64,000 nt of DNA, from assembly GCA_002083365.1 (NCBI GenBank), contig LVWS01000038.1, positions 62,001 to 126,000 of the forward strand, in the 5' to 3' direction. Made by a program: the position numbers and the translations under genes. Numbering within the stretch: position 1 is the first letter of the stretch; every line of letters starts with the position of its first letter. The notes below the pieces were generated by a model, which made no database searches, was not told the origin of the DNA, and saw only the letters and a program-made list of their open reading frames with translations. Origin of the DNA: Nitrospira sp. SG-bin1. GTDB lineage: Bacteria > Nitrospirota > Nitrospiria > Nitrospirales > Nitrospiraceae. This document shows, in pieces, positions 63,062-64,000 of this stretch.

Positions 63062-63256
63062 ATGCACGAGGTTGCGGTTTTGATAGTCTGGTTTGCGTTG
63101 AATATTGCAGCGATGATCCTGACGATGCTGATGCCGCATGTCTTTGCAGATTCACCCGGGAGCAGGAAGAAGCACGATCAGCCGGTTCTGGTCCTATCAG
63201 AAGACGGTATAACGGAAGAGAGAACCGCGATGGTACCGATAGGAAAGGCGGCATAA
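63062..63256 (+). CDS. Small single-TM protein of unknown function
   Basis: 64 residues from the ATG at 63062, preceded by AAGGAGGAGG. One N-terminal membrane helix (about 3-25) is followed by a soluble tail that ends in a beta-prone stretch (QPVLVLSEDGITEERTAMV). Family not recognised. It is isolated between the small charged protein gene and the DUF2235 gene. Confidence 0.6.
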   Translation: MHEVAVLIVWFALNIAAMILTMLMPHVFADSPGSRKKHDQPVLVLSEDGITEERTAMVPIGKAA

Positions 63257-63584
63257 TTGTCTTGTAGGTCCAAACGGACCCTTCCAGCGTTACGGATACG
63301 AGGAATGAGGGGCGTCTCGGATATGGACAGCGTGACGGAGGCTGCTAGAAATGGATCCATTTGGATTCAGTTTTTTATCGACAATGATACAGATCAGCCG
63401 TCTCCCTCTTTACTTTTCTTCGCGCTCGCTTCATAAACCTCTGTCTGGCAAGAAGTTCTATACTGGTCTTGCCGGGTACGCGATGTGCTGTGGCTGTAAG
63501 TAATAACACTGTTACATTGCCGACAGTAAGTTCAAAGGCGGAGTGGGCGGAGTGAATCGTAAATGAAACAGTGGGAGGTGTCGT
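63257..63584. other. Intergenic region upstream of the DUF2235 gene
   Basis: About 330 bases. A 50-codon plus-strand frame (63351-63503) has GGAGG 9 bases upstream of its ATG but no protein-like character, so it is left uncalled. No promoter was picked with confidence. Confidence 0.4.
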
Positions 63585-64000
63585 ATGCCAGGCAAGAATA
63601 TCGTTTTATGTTCGGATGGAACCGGCAACACCGCCATCAAAGCGCGAGGCACCAACGTCTTTAAACTCTACGAGGCGGTTGACATCCAAGGGCATAAGCA
63701 TGACTCGTCCTTGAAGCCGCAAGTCGCCTTTTATGACGATGGAGTGGGTACATCGCGCCTTGCCCCACTCAAGGTGATCGGGGGAGCCTTCGGGTTCGGA
63801 TTTGCAAGGAACGTCCGGGAACTGTACACGGAGTTAGTCCATGTCTACGAGCCTGGCGACCATATTTATCTCTTTGGCTTCAGCCGAGGGGCTTATACTG
63901 TTCGGGCGTTGTCGGGCTTGATCCAGCACTGCGGCGTTTTGGATGTCAAGAATATCAGCGAAGCGTCGGTCAAAAAACGCGTGAAGAGATGTTGGAAAGC
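63585..64000 (+). CDS. DUF2235 alpha/beta hydrolase (Tle1-like), 5' part
   Basis: The ATG at 63585 follows GTGGGAGGT; the gene runs off the right edge after 138 codons. The N-terminal LCSDGTGNT, the FYDDGVGT segment and the nucleophile motif GFSRGA (G-x-S-x-G) are those of DUF2235/T6SS phospholipase Tle1-like hydrolases. The rest of the catalytic triad is outside the window. Stand-alone DUF2235 proteins also occur without a secretion system, so a toxin role is not established. Confidence 0.88.
   Translation, partial: MPGKNIVLCSDGTGNTAIKARGTNVFKLYEAVDIQGHKHDSSLKPQVAFYDDGVGTSRLAPLKVIGGAFGFGFARNVRELYTELVHVYEPGDHIYLFGFSRGAYTVRALSGLIQHCGVLDVKNISEASVKKRVKRCWK

Noticed and set aside
63351..63503. 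50-codon plus-strand frame with GGAGG upstream
   Set aside because: Spacing is acceptable but the sequence has no ordered features; support too weak to call.

Overview
The window reads as a chromosomal segment of a moderately GC-rich, diderm, respiratory bacterium. The combination of a hopanoid/MEP-isoprenoid block, an 11.6 kb bc-complex gene cluster carrying two CydA-like membrane proteins and many c-type cytochromes, and numerous small exported proteins and lipoproteins is most like Nitrospirota (genus Nitrospira and relatives). That placement is inferred from gene content and protein character; no 16S or NXR gene lies in the window.

Layout. 1-6.2 kb: the 3' end of a FabH-type ketoacyl-ACP synthase, then on the minus strand a PhoR/PhoB-like two-component pair, an O-methyltransferase and a small unknown protein, then ispH. 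6.3-10 kb: smc. 11.3-23.2 kb: a plus-strand lipid block with shc and hpnG overlapping, hpnG and mlaE overlapping, then mlaF, mlaD, mlaC, a POTRA-less Omp85-like barrel, dxs, ispG and a GT87/DUF2029 membrane protein. With ispH (5.2 kb) and hpnH (26 kb) this gives three MEP enzymes, squalene cyclisation, hopane side-chain addition and trafficking parts near one another. 23.2-25.8 kb: tRNA-Cys(GCA), one hydrolase-TPR fusion gene, then a decayed copy of the tRNA-Cys anticodon arm, which looks like a small tRNA-targeted island.

28.4-40 kb: the respiratory cluster. It encodes a c-type cytochrome lipoprotein, a CydA-like protein, a membrane-anchored cytochrome c, a PRC-barrel/Rieske protein, cytochrome b, a multi-TM protein, a second CydA-like protein, two further membrane-anchored monoheme cytochromes c, an ethylbenzene-dehydrogenase-like heme protein and a diheme cytochrome c lipoprotein. 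Convergent ubiA follows. Together the genes suggest a quinol:cytochrome c oxidoreductase enlarged with bd-like membrane subunits and no CydB.

40.9-64 kb is accessory in character: a caspase-fold lipoprotein lacking both catalytic residues, tRNA-Thr(CGU), a MarR-like regulator, several minus-strand small genes (including a 41-aa membrane protein and a 10-codon leader), an orphan LuxR-type regulator with a degenerate receiver, an OmpA-family protein, a thermonuclease-like protein, a run of lipoproteins, a transposase remnant between direct repeats, a cupredoxin-like protein, a 2[4Fe-4S] ferredoxin, an OB-fold exported protein plus a dead paralogue of it, a GNAT acetyltransferase, a cysteine-paired Sel1 repeat protein, an isoprenylcysteine-methyltransferase-like protein, and the start of a DUF2235 hydrolase at the right edge. 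No CRISPR array and no intact insertion sequence were seen.
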